The position numbers and the translations under genes were made by a program. Of a stretch of DNA of 64,000 nucleotides, positions 1 through 8,969 are shown one piece after another. How positions within the stretch are numbered: the first letter of the stretch is position 1; every line of letters starts with the position of its first letter. The DNA comes from JAHEJN01 sp963787285 (GTDB lineage Bacteria > Actinomycetota > Acidimicrobiia > Acidimicrobiales > JAHEJN01). The stretch covers positions 198,595 to 262,594 of the forward strand of contig CAWBCM010000003.1 in assembly GCA_963787285.1 (NCBI GenBank). The letters run 5' to 3'. Below the pieces are notes generated by a model, which worked only from the letters and a program-made list of their open reading frames with translations, was not told the DNA's origin and searched no databases.

Positions 1-811
1 GCACGGTCAGCAGGCCGATCACGGCGAACCCCCAGTCCTCCATCTGGCGCCCGGCGATGACGACCGGCACGCCGACCGCGAGCAGAACGATGGGGATCGC
101 CGGCGAGGCCAGACGGGAGACATGGTCGCGCCAGTACGCCCACCCCATTGCCAGGGCGCAGCCGGCCAAGACCCCGTCGACGTGGGTCAGTGTGAAGTTG
201 TACGTCAGCTCGGTCCGAGTACCGGTGGCGACCAGGACGCCTCTGGCCAGGGCGCTGCCGATGGCACCGGCTGCGGCCAGCCAGAACAACGCAGCGGGCC
301 GCGGTCGCCGCCGGTACAGGACGATCAACACGATCGGCCACACGAGGTAGTACTGCTCTTCGATCGCCAGAGACCAGGTGTGGCCCAACGTGCCGACCTC
401 GAACCACCGAAAAGCGCGAACGATGTTGGTGAGATAGAAGAGGGCCGGACCGATGCCCTTCAGGGTGTTCTCCAACGGTCGCGACGACGACCCGAAGACG
501 GGGATGCGAAGGGCCGCCAGAGCGACGGCAAAGACGATGACCGCGACCAGGGCCGGCAGGAGACGGAACGCCCGTCGGAGGTAGAAGGCGCGGAGGTCGA
601 TCCGTCCCCGGCGGGCGTACTCGCCGATCAACACGCTGGTGATGAGGAAGCCCGACAGCACGAAGAACACGTCGACGCCGGCCCGTCCACCGTGAAAGCC
701 CGGCAGCCCGGCGTGAAAGCCGAGCACCAGGAGCACACCGACCGCTCGGACTCCGTCGAGCGCAGGGATGCGACCCAGCGCCTGCGGGCTCGAGGTCACC
801 GAGAGGCTCAA
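1..811 (-). CDS. Acyltransferase 3 (OafA/YrhL family), C-terminus off the left edge
   Basis: An integral membrane O-acyltransferase that would acylate surface glycans. Reading the minus strand from TTG at 811, the N-terminus shows the family signature LDGVRAVGVLLVLGFHAG, then GVDVFFVLSGFLIT and FYLRRAFRLLP. Further on comes the diagnostic GHTWSLAIEEQYYLVWP. Hydrophobic helices continue to the window edge, so about 270 residues are visible and the end is missing. TTG at 811 overlaps the stop of the upstream sulfotransferase (TTGA); GTG at 799 is an alternative. It forms an apparent operon with that sulfotransferase and a methyltransferase, so its substrate is probably the same glycan. Confidence 0.85.
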   Translation of the reverse strand, partial: MSLSVTSSPQALGRIPALDGVRAVGVLLVLGFHAGLPGFHGGRAGVDVFFVLSGFLITSVLIGEYARRGRIDLRAFYLRRAFRLLPALVAVIVFAVALAALRIPVFGSSSRPLENTLKGIGPALFYLTNIVRAFRWFEVGTLGHTWSLAIEEQYYLVWPIVLIVLYRRRPRPAALFWLAAAGAIGSALARGVLVATGTRTELTYNFTLTHVDGVLAGCALAMGWAYWRDHVSRLASPAIPIVLLAVGVPVVIAGRQMEDWGFAVIGLLTV

Positions 812-1443
812 GAGGGCAGGATCTCGGGGTCGTAGTCGAAGGCATCGAAGTCCGCCCGATACAGGCGACGCACTCGTGCCAGGAGCTCCACGTCGTACAG
901 ATCGGACAGGGAGGACCCGGCGCCCGTGACGTTCCTCGGTGCGACCGATGGTGGATCGATGCCGAGGTGGAGCCCGAGTCGGTGCAGATCCTCGTCGAGG
1001 TTCTCGTTTCGTCCCAGGAAGTCCAGTTCGACCGACCGGAGCAGTATCGACTGCAACCGCACGTGAGGATTCACCCGCAAAGGATCCGCCTGCTCGACCC
1101 GTTCCACGAAGGTCGCGAAATCGGGTCGGCCGTCGCCGAGACCGCCCAGACTCAGACCACGGTTCCGGACGCGGTCGGCCCACGCCGACGCCAATCGCGA
1201 GTACGGGTTCCGGACGAAGGAGATCACTTCCATCGAACGGAGGAGTCGACGGGGAACGACCTCGTTGTATCTCCCGTCGGCCGTGTCGCCGGCCGCGAGA
1301 AACCAGGACCGCACCGAGGAGGAGCCGGCCTTCGGAACGCGAACGAACAAGACGTTCGACGAGGGGAAGATGATGAACTGCTGCCGCTGTCGGGGATCGA
1401 CGCGGCGCCACAGGGCCGTTGCGTGGGCGGCGACGGCGCTCAT
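808..1443 (-). CDS. Sulfotransferase, Sulfotransfer_2-like
   Basis: A 211-residue putative PAPS-dependent sulfotransferase. VPKAGSSS at residues 36-43 matches the 5'-phosphosulfate-binding loop, and FVRNPYSRLASAW near residue 76 matches the 3'-phosphate-binding element with its Arg and Ser. No signal peptide or membrane helix is seen. The ATG overlaps the methyltransferase stop by 4 nt (ATGA), and the stop overlaps the acyltransferase start. The acceptor is unknown; a carbohydrate is inferred from the neighbours. Confidence 0.8.
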   Translation of the reverse strand: MSAVAAHATALWRRVDPRQRQQFIIFPSSNVLFVRVPKAGSSSVRSWFLAAGDTADGRYNEVVPRRLLRSMEVISFVRNPYSRLASAWADRVRNRGLSLGGLGDGRPDFATFVERVEQADPLRVNPHVRLQSILLRSVELDFLGRNENLDEDLHRLGLHLGIDPPSVAPRNVTGAGSSLSDLYDVELLARVRRLYRADFDAFDYDPEILPS

Positions 1444-2312
1444 CGGGGACGGCCGACCACGTAGATCAGCGTCTCACCCGACAGGTCCCGGTCGTCGCGG
1501 CCCGGAACACGCCACCGTCGGCCGACCCGCACTGCGCGCTGGGCCCCACGAGTGGTGACACCCACGTTGACCCAGTTCGATCCCTTGATCCAACGCTTCG
1601 CGTGTCGGAGCACACCGGCGGGAAAGGGGCGCCGCGGTGGCGTCGACATGACCTCGACGAGGCGAAGACCAGCCCGCTCCGACAACTCCGCGATGCCGCT
1701 CGGAAAGCAATAGAGGACGTGGTCGACGTTCTCGTACACGACGCCCTTGCGGCCGGCCCGACTGCGGTCGGGGGCCCACGGGTTCGGCGAGGTGAGGATC
1801 ATCACGCCGCCTTCGCCGAGCAGCTTCGACGCCGTCCCGAAGAGCATCTCCGGTGACCCGAGGTGTTCGATCAGCTCACCCGCGACGATGACGTCGTAGG
1901 GCTCGTGGTCGGCGAAGGGCCCCAAACCATCGGCGAAGTCGTGGCAGACCACGTTCAAGCCCTGGTCGCGAAGGGCGCGAATCCCGTCCTCGAGGATGTC
2001 GACACCGACGCACTCCGCCGCCACCGAGGCGAGCTCGGTGTGAAGCCACGACGGCGAGGCGGCTCGGCGTGGGTCGTGGGCCACGCAACCCAGATCGAGA
2101 ACGCGGCGGTCCCGGCACCGGTCGCGCAGGAACCCGATGCGATCGGGGACCCAAGGACGCGCGGCAGCCCGGATCGTGGCGGCGCGGGCCACGATGGCCG
2201 CGGGCATCGACGGCTCGGGGCCGATGTCGGTCCACCTGGCCGGCGGCGCGCCCGCGGACGAACCGGCAAGAGCGGCGTCGAACTCACTGCGACGCCGATG
2301 ACGCATCCGCAT
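1440..2312 (-). CDS. SAM-dependent class I methyltransferase
   Basis: About 290 residues with a Rossmann methyltransferase core. The glycine motif VLDLGC lies at about residue 71, the acidic loop is GVDILEDG, and the post-I motif DVIVAGELIEHL precedes GGVMILTSPNPW. The ATG at 2312 was chosen because GGAGA lies just upstream and a TACGAT box lies at 2359-2364; ATG at 2360 is also open. It is the first gene of a minus-strand operon with a sulfotransferase and an acyltransferase. This suggests O-methylation of a surface glycan, but the substrate cannot be read from the sequence. Confidence 0.8.
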   Translation of the reverse strand: MRMRHRRRSEFDAALAGSSAGAPPARWTDIGPEPSMPAAIVARAATIRAAARPWVPDRIGFLRDRCRDRRVLDLGCVAHDPRRAASPSWLHTELASVAAECVGVDILEDGIRALRDQGLNVVCHDFADGLGPFADHEPYDVIVAGELIEHLGSPEMLFGTASKLLGEGGVMILTSPNPWAPDRSRAGRKGVVYENVDHVLYCFPSGIAELSERAGLRLVEVMSTPPRRPFPAGVLRHAKRWIKGSNWVNVGVTTRGAQRAVRVGRRWRVPGRDDRDLSGETLIYVVGRPR

Positions 2313-2433
2313 CCGATTCTCCGTTGACTCCGGTCGTGTCGATCGTGCGCTCGGATGCATCGTAGAAGCTGGGGACAGCCCGGGTGCGCTTGGTCCCCTG
2401 GCTGGGATGTCCCTCCCTTCGCCCGCCGCTCGA

Positions 2434-2439
2434 TAGTGT
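2434..2439 (+). promoter_or_regulatory. -10 box TAGTGT for the ABC exporter
   Basis: TANNNT sits 7 nt before GTG at 2447, a spacing that predicts a leaderless mRNA. Confidence 0.5.
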
Positions 2440-2446
2440 CGAAGTG

Positions 2447-4240
2447 GTGCGTCCTGACAATCGCTCCGACGCGTCGTCGGCTACCCCAACGGCCAGCGGC
2501 GAGTCCAACGTCTTCACCGCACTCCATCACCACCGGCGATCGATCGGACTGGCGTACCGTGGCCTCGGCGTGGTCACCTGCCTGTCCGTGCTGGCGGCGT
2601 TCGGCCAAGCGGCCGTGCTGCTCATCGTGGTGCGGGCCGCCACGGCCCTCACCGCCGACACCGACGCCATCAGCGGGACGGTCGGGCCCTTCACCGCCAC
2701 CGACCTCTCCACCGGCCAGCTCATCGGACTGGGCGCGGCGGCAGCGGTCTTCGTACTGGTCATCGAGCTCGCCCGGGCGTGGGCGCTGGCTTCACTGCAG
2801 GTCAACGCGTTGCGCGCCACCCAGGTCCGGATGCTCGGGCGTTACAGCGCAGCGAGCATCGAAGCCCAGGCCGCGCTCCCTCGGGGAGAGACCCAACAGC
2901 TCATCTTCAGCCACGCCGTGCAGGCCGCCGGCGTCGTCGCCACCGTCGGTGTCGGCATCTCCTCGCTCGTGAGCTTCGTCGTGCTGGTGGGAACGGCGCT
3001 GGCCCTGAGCCCGGTGGCGGCGGTGGTGGTCGTCGGAGGACTTGTCACAATCCTCGCCGTGTTGCGTCCGCTCACCCTCGTGAGCCGCCGCCTCAGCCGT
3101 CGCCGAGCCACCTTGCAGCGGGCGCTCGGCCGACGGGTCGGCGAGCGCCTGGAGCTCAACAAGGAGCTCATCGTCTTCGGAGTGACCGAGGCCAGCGACA
3201 ACGGCATCGTCGAGGAGATCGACTCGCTCAAACGGCTGACCCATCGAGTGCGAACCATGAGCCAGGCGGCGTCGTCGCTCTATCGCGCGGGTGCCTTCGG
3301 GATCGTCCTGGTCATGCTCGCCATCATCGACGCCACCGACGCACAGAACCTCGCCTCGTTGACCGGCGCCCTCCTCATCCTGCTCCGCTCCATGAGCTAC
3401 GGCCAGGCCGCGCAGTCCACCTACCAGTCCCTGTCGGATGCCCTGCCCATCGTCGAACAACTCACCGAGGAGGAGCATCGCCTCGACGCATCGTCGCCCG
3501 CCACCGCGAGAACCGTCAAGCCCGCCAGTGTCGGCGCGATCGTGTTCGACGCCGTCGACTTCTCCTTCGGCGAGAACCACGTGCTCGCCGACGTCTCGCT
3601 GCGGATCGCGCCCGGGGAGTTCATCGCCTTCGTCGGCCGATCGGGTGCCGGCAAGACCACGGCGATGTCACTGCTGTTGCGGCTCCGCCGCCCCGATTCG
3701 GGCCAGATCTGGTTCGGCGAGACGCCACTCGACGAAGTCGACGAGGGATGGCTTCGCACGCACGTCGCATTCGTGGCCCAGGAACCACTTCTGCTCTCGG
3801 CGACGGTGACCGAAGTGATCCGATTCCATCGGCCCGAGATCACCGATGCCGCCATCGTTCGGGCCGCCGAACAGGCTCACATCGCCGACGAGATCCGGTC
3901 CTGGCCCGACGGCTTCGCCACCCAGGTCGGCGAATCCGGTTCGGCGCTGTCCGGAGGTCAGCGCCAGCGCATCTCCCTGGCGAGAGCCCTGGCGGGCGCG
4001 CCGGAGCTGTTGTTGCTCGACGAACCGACCAGCGCCCTCGACGGCGAATCCGAGGCCGCCATCTCCGCGACGCTCGACGAGTTACGTGGCGCCATGACGA
4101 TCGTCGTCATCGCGCACCGACCACACACGGTCGAGCACGCCGACCGGGTCGCCATCTTCGAAGACGGCACCGTCACCACCAGAGAGGTCCCGCCCGCCGA
4201 GGCCCTCGGAGCGTATTTCGAGCAGACGGCCGATGACTGA
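2447..4240 (+). CDS. ABC exporter, fused transmembrane and ATPase domains
   Basis: A 597-residue half-transporter of the MsbA/PglK type. The N-terminal half has several hydrophobic helices. The C-terminal ATPase has Walker A GRSGAGKTT (about residue 396), signature LSGGQRQRISLARAL (about 500), Walker B LLLLDEP and an H-loop histidine in VIAHRPHT. GTG at 2447 is preferred because TAGTGT lies 7 nt upstream; the frame is open back to 2384. It is followed by two sulfotransferases on the same strand. Flipping a lipid-linked glycan is a plausible role given the PglC/PglD-like genes nearby, but lipid or peptide export cannot be excluded. Confidence 0.85.
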   Translation: MRPDNRSDASSATPTASGESNVFTALHHHRRSIGLAYRGLGVVTCLSVLAAFGQAAVLLIVVRAATALTADTDAISGTVGPFTATDLSTGQLIGLGAAAAVFVLVIELARAWALASLQVNALRATQVRMLGRYSAASIEAQAALPRGETQQLIFSHAVQAAGVVATVGVGISSLVSFVVLVGTALALSPVAAVVVVGGLVTILAVLRPLTLVSRRLSRRRATLQRALGRRVGERLELNKELIVFGVTEASDNGIVEEIDSLKRLTHRVRTMSQAASSLYRAGAFGIVLVMLAIIDATDAQNLASLTGALLILLRSMSYGQAAQSTYQSLSDALPIVEQLTEEEHRLDASSPATARTVKPASVGAIVFDAVDFSFGENHVLADVSLRIAPGEFIAFVGRSGAGKTTAMSLLLRLRRPDSGQIWFGETPLDEVDEGWLRTHVAFVAQEPLLLSATVTEVIRFHRPEITDAAIVRAAEQAHIADEIRSWPDGFATQVGESGSALSGGQRQRISLARALAGAPELLLLDEPTSALDGESEAAISATLDELRGAMTIVVIAHRPHTVEHADRVAIFEDGTVTTREVPPAEALGAYFEQTADD

Positions 4241-4270
4241 AGACGCGGAGCCGCTCGGGAGCGCACCACG

Positions 4271-5002
4271 ATGATCGTCAGCCACCGCCACCGATTCGTC
4301 TACGTCCAGGTGCCCCAGACCGGCTCGACCGCGCTTGGCCATTGGATGGTCGACCACCTCGAGGGCCTTGACCTCCTGCGGAAGCACACGACCCTGGCCG
4401 AAGCCCACCGCGTCATCGGTGGCTCCATCGACGACTATCTGGTCGTGGCGAGCGTTCGGGATTCGATCGAGCAGTTCGTCTCGTCGTTCTACAAGATCGT
4501 TCGCGACAGTGAGAAAGGGACGCCCGGGCGGGGACGAATCGCCAAGCGGCACGTCCGCACGTCGTGGGCGGCCGGGACCGAGGCCACCCTCGACGGCTAT
4601 GTCGACACCTTCGTGCGTCGGGTCCACGCTCCGGTCTGGGCGTTGTGCATCCGCCGGGCCGATGTCGTCATCCGGTACGAGACCATCGACGCCGACGTTG
4701 CCGGCCTGGCGATGCGACTGGGGGTCACCGACGCTCCTGAAATACCCATCGTCAACACGACGCCGCGGCCACCGGAGCAGGCGCAGGACCTGCTCACCGT
4801 CGAGAACTTCGCCAAACTGAGCCGCTTCCATCAGCCGTTTCGGAGCGAGTTCGGCTACTCGGACCGACGGCCACGGCGCCGAGACCGATGGAGTTACGAG
4901 GCCAGTCTGCGCCTCAAAGCGCTCCGCCGACGAAGAAACGACTCGATTCTGCGGGGCAAGATCTCCACGAGCGCAGCCGGCCAGGGACACCGCGATGGCT
5001 GA
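4271..5002 (+). CDS. Sulfotransferase family protein
   Basis: A 243-residue protein with VPQTGSTALG at residues 14-23, a degenerate phosphosulfate-binding loop. SVRDSIEQFVSSFY at 61-74 occupies the position of the 3'-phosphate-binding helix. The tail is Arg/Lys-rich. It lies 30 nt after the ABC exporter and 42 nt before a second, unrelated sulfotransferase, so all three may be cotranscribed. Lys in the usual PKTG motif is replaced by Gln, so activity is less certain. Confidence 0.65.
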   Translation: MIVSHRHRFVYVQVPQTGSTALGHWMVDHLEGLDLLRKHTTLAEAHRVIGGSIDDYLVVASVRDSIEQFVSSFYKIVRDSEKGTPGRGRIAKRHVRTSWAAGTEATLDGYVDTFVRRVHAPVWALCIRRADVVIRYETIDADVAGLAMRLGVTDAPEIPIVNTTPRPPEQAQDLLTVENFAKLSRFHQPFRSEFGYSDRRPRRRDRWSYEASLRLKALRRRRNDSILRGKISTSAAGQGHRDG

Positions 5003-5044
5003 CACCGCGTCGGCGTCGTGCCGGCCACCGAAAAGGGTCACGGC

Positions 5045-5644
5045 ATGCGTCTGCTCGTAGCCGGCCTGAGCCGCACCGGGACCACGTCGATCCATCAGGC
5101 CGCCCAGTACCTCGGTCTGCAGTCTCTTCACCACGACCTCCGACGACTCAACGGTGCCCTCGATGGCTCGCTGGATTCCTTCCGCGTGTACGACGATGTC
5201 GACGTCGTCGGTGACATCCCCAGCGCGTTGTTCCACGAAGCGCTCTGTTCGGCGTACCCCGACGCCACGGTTGTGCTCACGATCCGGGACGAGGACTCCT
5301 GGTGGGTGAGCGTCGAGGGGTACCTCATGGCCAAGGCAGAACAAGACGCGAGCCCCGGGCGGAGGAGGCCGGCGACGCTGCTGTCGAGACGTCGCCGGCG
5401 CCAGGCCCAGAAGGTGGAGCTCCAGCGGGAGTGGCGACGATTCGCCTACGGATCGGCCGAACCCCGCGAACGGCTCTGGCGCGAGGCCTATCGACGCCAC
5501 AACGACGACGTTCTGCGACGAACCCCACCGGAGCGCCTCCTGATCATGGACGTCACCCGCGGCGATGGCTGGCCGACCCTGTGCCGTGCCCTCGGCCTAC
5601 CCGAACCCGAGGTGCCGTTCCCCCACGCCAACCGCGCTCGCTAG
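5045..5644 (+). CDS. Sulfotransferase-like protein (Sulfotransfer_4 type)
   Basis: A 199-residue P-loop protein. GLSRTGTTSIHQA at residues 7-19 and VVLTIRDEDSWWVSV at about 76-90 fit the small Sulfotransfer_4 family. GDIPSALFHEAL lies between them. The ATG at 5045 begins right at the conserved strand; an upstream in-frame ATG at 5018 adds nine unconserved residues. Its end overlaps the convergent glycosyltransferase by 4 nt. The substrate is unknown. Confidence 0.7.
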   Translation: MRLLVAGLSRTGTTSIHQAAQYLGLQSLHHDLRRLNGALDGSLDSFRVYDDVDVVGDIPSALFHEALCSAYPDATVVLTIRDEDSWWVSVEGYLMAKAEQDASPGRRRPATLLSRRRRRQAQKVELQREWRRFAYGSAEPRERLWREAYRRHNDDVLRRTPPERLLIMDVTRGDGWPTLCRALGLPEPEVPFPHANRAR

Positions 5645-6747
5645 GTATCGCCGTCGCCCGCCGTGGCCGCCGCGGCGAGCGCCCGGTAACGACGCTCCCA
5701 CCACCGGGCGACCTCGGCGCCGTCGGGCACCCTCGCCACGACCGGGTGGGCAGTCGTCGCGAGCGCACGTACGAGCTCGTCGACGTCGCCCGGCACAACC
5801 AGGCTCGCGGCTTCCACCAGCTCCCCGACACCGCCCACGTCGCTCACGACGACGGGAATCCCGAGGGCAGCAGCCTCGAGAAGCGCCACCGGCAACCCCT
5901 CGTGTCGACTGGCGAGACAGAACACGTCGAAGCTGCTCATCACCCTCGTTGCGTCCTGTCGGTATCCGAGGAAACGGAACCGCTCGCCCAGACCGAGCTC
6001 GGCATGCAGTGCGTTCAGCTCATCGGCCAACGGCCCCTGCCCGACCGCCACGAACCACATGTCGCGAGCGCTGGGGTGCTCCAGCAACAGCCGTCGTGCG
6101 GCCCGCAGCAGGACGTCGTAGCCCTTCTCGGGGCGGAGATTCGCGACCGTGCCCACCACATGGGCGTCATCGGGCAGGCCGAGCTCGTCACGCACTCCCG
6201 ACCGGTCAGCGGTTGCCCGCACGGCCTCGATGTCGATGCCGTGATACACCACTTCGACCTCGTCGGAGCCCGAGATGGAGGCGGCGACACCCTTGCTCAC
6301 CGCAATCACGGTCCCCGCCAAGGGCATGGTCAGGCGATTGAGCCACCGCGTCGGCCGCCGGTGCTTTCCCCATTCGTTGTGTTCGGTGTAGGCCAGCTGT
6401 GGCCGCCGCTTCCGCGGCATCAGCCGGGCCAGCACCCTCACCGCGGCACCCGAGAGCGGCGAGTGGGCGTGCACCACGTCGAAACGACCGCGCCACACGT
6501 GCCACCACAGGCGCACCACCCAGCGCGGGTCGGTGTCCTGGCCCGAGCCGAGGCAGGTGGCTTCGACACCGTGGGCGACGAGCGCGGGTACGAGGTGGTC
6601 CTTCTGCGGCACGAAGTACGCGACCGAGTAGTCGAAGGCTTCATGGTCACCGAAACGAGCGTGGGTGACCAAGAGGTTCTCTGCTCCACCCGGCCCGAGA
6701 CCCTTGATCAGCCACAGGACCCTGACTCGAGTCGCGCTCGAGCTCAC
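5641..6747 (-). CDS. Glycosyltransferase family 4 (GT-B)
   Basis: A 368-residue retaining glycosyltransferase. The N-terminal donor loop is GLGPGGAE (residues 16-23), followed by VVHAHSPLSG. The C-terminal nucleotide-sugar domain has GTVANLRPEKGYDVLLRA and SRHEGLPVALLEAAALGIP, the E-x7-E region. GTG at 6747 overlaps the DegT stop (GTGA), indicating translational coupling with the aminotransferase upstream. It probably adds a sugar to the locus glycan; donor and acceptor are unknown. Confidence 0.85.
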   Translation of the reverse strand: MSSSATRVRVLWLIKGLGPGGAENLLVTHARFGDHEAFDYSVAYFVPQKDHLVPALVAHGVEATCLGSGQDTDPRWVVRLWWHVWRGRFDVVHAHSPLSGAAVRVLARLMPRKRRPQLAYTEHNEWGKHRRPTRWLNRLTMPLAGTVIAVSKGVAASISGSDEVEVVYHGIDIEAVRATADRSGVRDELGLPDDAHVVGTVANLRPEKGYDVLLRAARRLLLEHPSARDMWFVAVGQGPLADELNALHAELGLGERFRFLGYRQDATRVMSSFDVFCLASRHEGLPVALLEAAALGIPVVVSDVGGVGELVEAASLVVPGDVDELVRALATTAHPVVARVPDGAEVARWWERRYRALAAAATAGDGDT

Positions 6748-7886
6748 CGGAGCACGTCCACGAGCGCGTCGAGCACCCGATCGAGGTCGGTGTCGGTCAT
6801 GCCGGACCCCGTCGGCAGGCACAGGCCGGTGGCGTAGACCGCATCGGCGACCGATCCGCCGAGCATGGGCGCACCGGCGAAGACCGGCTGTTGGTGCATC
6901 GGTTTCCACGCCGGTCGAGCCTCGATGTTTCGTTCTGCGAGGGCGGCACAGACGGTGTGCGGGCTTCCGTGGCGATCCACGTCGAGGGTGATCACCGTGA
7001 GCCAGTGGTTCGGACGGCTGTCGGTTGGCACCGGCTGGAAGCTCACGCCCTCGATCGAACCGAGCGTCTCGCGATAGCGAAGGTCGAAACCGGCCCGGCG
7101 CTCGATGATCGACGGCAATCTCGACAACTGGGCTCGACCGAGCGCGGCCAGGAGATTCGACATGCGGTAGTTGAAGCCCACCTCGGTGTGCTCGTAGTGA
7201 AGGGCTCGCTGACGGGCCTGGGCCGCGAGGTAGCGGGCTCGGTCGGCCAGTTGCTCGTCGGCGCTCAGGAACATGCCACCGCCACTGGTGGTCAGGATCT
7301 TGTTGCCGTTGAACGACAGCGCCGCGCAGTCACCCGTACTTCCCGCCGGGCGGCCGCCTCGAGCCGCTCCGAGCGCCTCGGCCGCGTCGACGATGAGAGC
7401 AACGTCGTACTGTCGGCACAGTGCGGTGAGCGCCACGTGGTCGGCACACTGCCCGTAGAGGTCGACCGGCATCACGGCGGCCGGCAGCTCGCCGACTCCG
7501 GCTCGGCGCCCGAGCTCCTCCGCTACGAGGTCGACGTCGAGATTCCAGCTGGCGGTATCGCTGTCCACGAAGCACGGACGGGCACCGGCATGGCGCACTG
7601 CGAACGCGGTGGCGGCGAAGGTGAGCGACGGCACCAGCACATCGTCGCTTGCGCCGATTCCGTGCAGCACGAGCGCCAGGTGGAGCGCGGCCGTTCCGCT
7701 GGACAGTGCCACGGCATGCACCCCACCTCCGAGGAAAGCCGCCATCTCGGCCTCGAAGGCGTCGAGATCGGGTCCGACGGGAGCGACCCAGCCGCTGTCG
7801 AACGCCGCGAGGATCGCGGCGCGTTCGACCGGTCCGACATCGGGAGCCGAGAGGAAGATCATCGGCTCGGGGTCAGTGGGCGCCAT
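6744..7886 (-). CDS. DegT/DnrJ/EryC1 sugar aminotransferase (PglE-like)
   Basis: A 380-residue PLP enzyme that transfers an amino group to a keto-sugar nucleotide. It has LSSGTAALHLAL (residues 61-72), VDAAEALGA and the Schiff-base lysine in SFNGNKILTTSGGG (Lys186). Start at 7886 is set by homology; SD-like AAAGGCGGG lies just before it inside a hairpin. With the CapD-type dehydratase, PglD-type acetyltransferase and PglC-type transferase nearby, it completes a bacillosamine-like set. The exact keto-sugar is inferred. Confidence 0.85.
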   Translation of the reverse strand: MAPTDPEPMIFLSAPDVGPVERAAILAAFDSGWVAPVGPDLDAFEAEMAAFLGGGVHAVALSSGTAALHLALVLHGIGASDDVLVPSLTFAATAFAVRHAGARPCFVDSDTASWNLDVDLVAEELGRRAGVGELPAAVMPVDLYGQCADHVALTALCRQYDVALIVDAAEALGAARGGRPAGSTGDCAALSFNGNKILTTSGGGMFLSADEQLADRARYLAAQARQRALHYEHTEVGFNYRMSNLLAALGRAQLSRLPSIIERRAGFDLRYRETLGSIEGVSFQPVPTDSRPNHWLTVITLDVDRHGSPHTVCAALAERNIEARPAWKPMHQQPVFAGAPMLGGSVADAVYATGLCLPTGSGMTDTDLDRVLDALVDVLR

Positions 7887-7888
7887 GG

Positions 7889-7909
7889 TCGACCCGCCTT
7901 TCGGGTCGA
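7889..7909 (-). promoter_or_regulatory. Leader hairpin of the DegT gene
   Basis: TCGACCCG (7889-7896) and CGGGTCGA (7902-7909) form an 8-bp stem with a 5-nt loop, ending 3 nt before the start codon. It includes the SD-like sequence and may limit translation. No ligand domain is visible. Confidence 0.35.
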
Positions 7910-8026
7910 GCGGGATCGAGGTCGTCCAGGACAGGTTGCACAGCGGACAGCTTCGCAGCCGTGACGGCCCGACGTCGTCATCGCAGTGGCAACGGCGCAA
8001 TCCCCGGCAGCCCCAACCGACGTCGG

Positions 8027-8032
8027 TAGCCT
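8027..8032 (+). promoter_or_regulatory. -10 box TAGCCT for the epimerase
   Basis: TANNNT ends 7 nt before ATG at 8040, predicting a leaderless transcript. Confidence 0.5.
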
Positions 8033-8039
8033 CTCGGCC

Positions 8040-8969
8040 ATGAAGATCGTCATCACCGGCGGGGCCGGGTTCATCGGGTCGAATCTCTGCCACCGGCTGT
8101 GCACGACCACCGACCACGAGGTCGTGGTGGTCGATGACCTGTCGACCGGCTTCGCGGCGAACATCGAGGGTCTGCCGATCCTCTTCCACGAGGGCTCGAT
8201 GCTCGATCCGACCCTGATGGACGTCGCCTGTGAGGGGGCCGACGCGCTCGTGCACCTCGGCGCCCGGGGCAGTGTGCCGAAGTCGGTGATCGACCCGGTG
8301 CAATCGCACGAGCGCAACGCCACCGGCACGATCCAGGTACTCGAGGCCGCCCGGCGAGCGGGAAACATCCACGTGGTCGTCGCGTCGAGCTCGAGCGTCT
8401 ATGGCGCCAACCCCGAGCTCCCCAAGCACGAGTGGATGGCCACCCAGCCGATCAGCCCCTATGCCGCCAGCAAGCTGGCAGCCGAGTGGTACACCCTCGC
8501 CTATCGGCACAGCTACGGGCTGCCGGCGCTCGCCTTTCGTTTCTTCAACGTCTATGGCCCTCGTCAACCCGAGGCCCACGCCTACGCAGCAGTCATGCCC
8601 GCCTTCATCGCCAGCGCGTTGCGCGGCGATCCGATACCCGTCCACGGCGATGGCGAGCAGTCGCGGGACTTCACCTACGTCGACACCGTGAACTCGGTGA
8701 TCATCGACGCAGTCGAACGGAAGGTGAGCCACGGCATCCCGGTCAACCTGGCCTACGGCAGCCAGATCAGCCTGCTCGAGACCATCGCCAAGCTCGAGAC
8801 GATCCTCGGACGCCGGCTCGAACGCATCCACGGCGACCCGCGACCCTCCGATGTCCGCCACACCAAGGCCGATCCGTCGCTGCTCCACCAGCTGTTCCCC
8901 GACGTCGAGCCCATCGGCTTCGACGAGGGGCTCGCGGCCACCGTCGACTGGTGGCACGGCCAGCCGTGA
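8040..8969 (+). CDS. NAD-dependent nucleotide-sugar epimerase/dehydratase (extended SDR)
   Basis: A 309-residue extended SDR. It has the NAD loop GGAGFIGS (residues 7-14), VDDLSTG, VASSSSVYG with the catalytic Ser region, and YAASK at 141-145. FRFFNVYGPRQ is typical of UDP-glucose/UDP-GlcNAc 4-epimerases. The ATG at 8040 has a leaderless promoter. Its stop overlaps the GTG of the sugar transferase (GTGA), so the two are coupled. It may epimerise the sugar used to prime glycan synthesis; 4-epimerase is the best guess. Confidence 0.85.
   Translation: MKIVITGGAGFIGSNLCHRLCTTTDHEVVVVDDLSTGFAANIEGLPILFHEGSMLDPTLMDVACEGADALVHLGARGSVPKSVIDPVQSHERNATGTIQVLEAARRAGNIHVVVASSSSVYGANPELPKHEWMATQPISPYAASKLAAEWYTLAYRHSYGLPALAFRFFNVYGPRQPEAHAYAAVMPAFIASALRGDPIPVHGDGEQSRDFTYVDTVNSVIIDAVERKVSHGIPVNLAYGSQISLLETIAKLETILGRRLERIHGDPRPSDVRHTKADPSLLHQLFPDVEPIGFDEGLAATVDWWHGQP

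Noticed and set aside
2779..4236. A long Arg/Pro-rich open frame on the same strand as the ABC exporter
   Set aside because: It overlaps a gene with complete ABC motifs, and its composition is the usual GC-shadow pattern.
6891..7964. A 357-residue plus-strand frame opposite the DegT gene
   Set aside because: The minus strand has intact PLP motifs; the plus frame has none.
7911..7990. CxC and CxxC pattern in frame upstream of the DegT start on the minus strand
   Set aside because: No start codon or ribosome site fits, and the epimerase promoter occupies the region.
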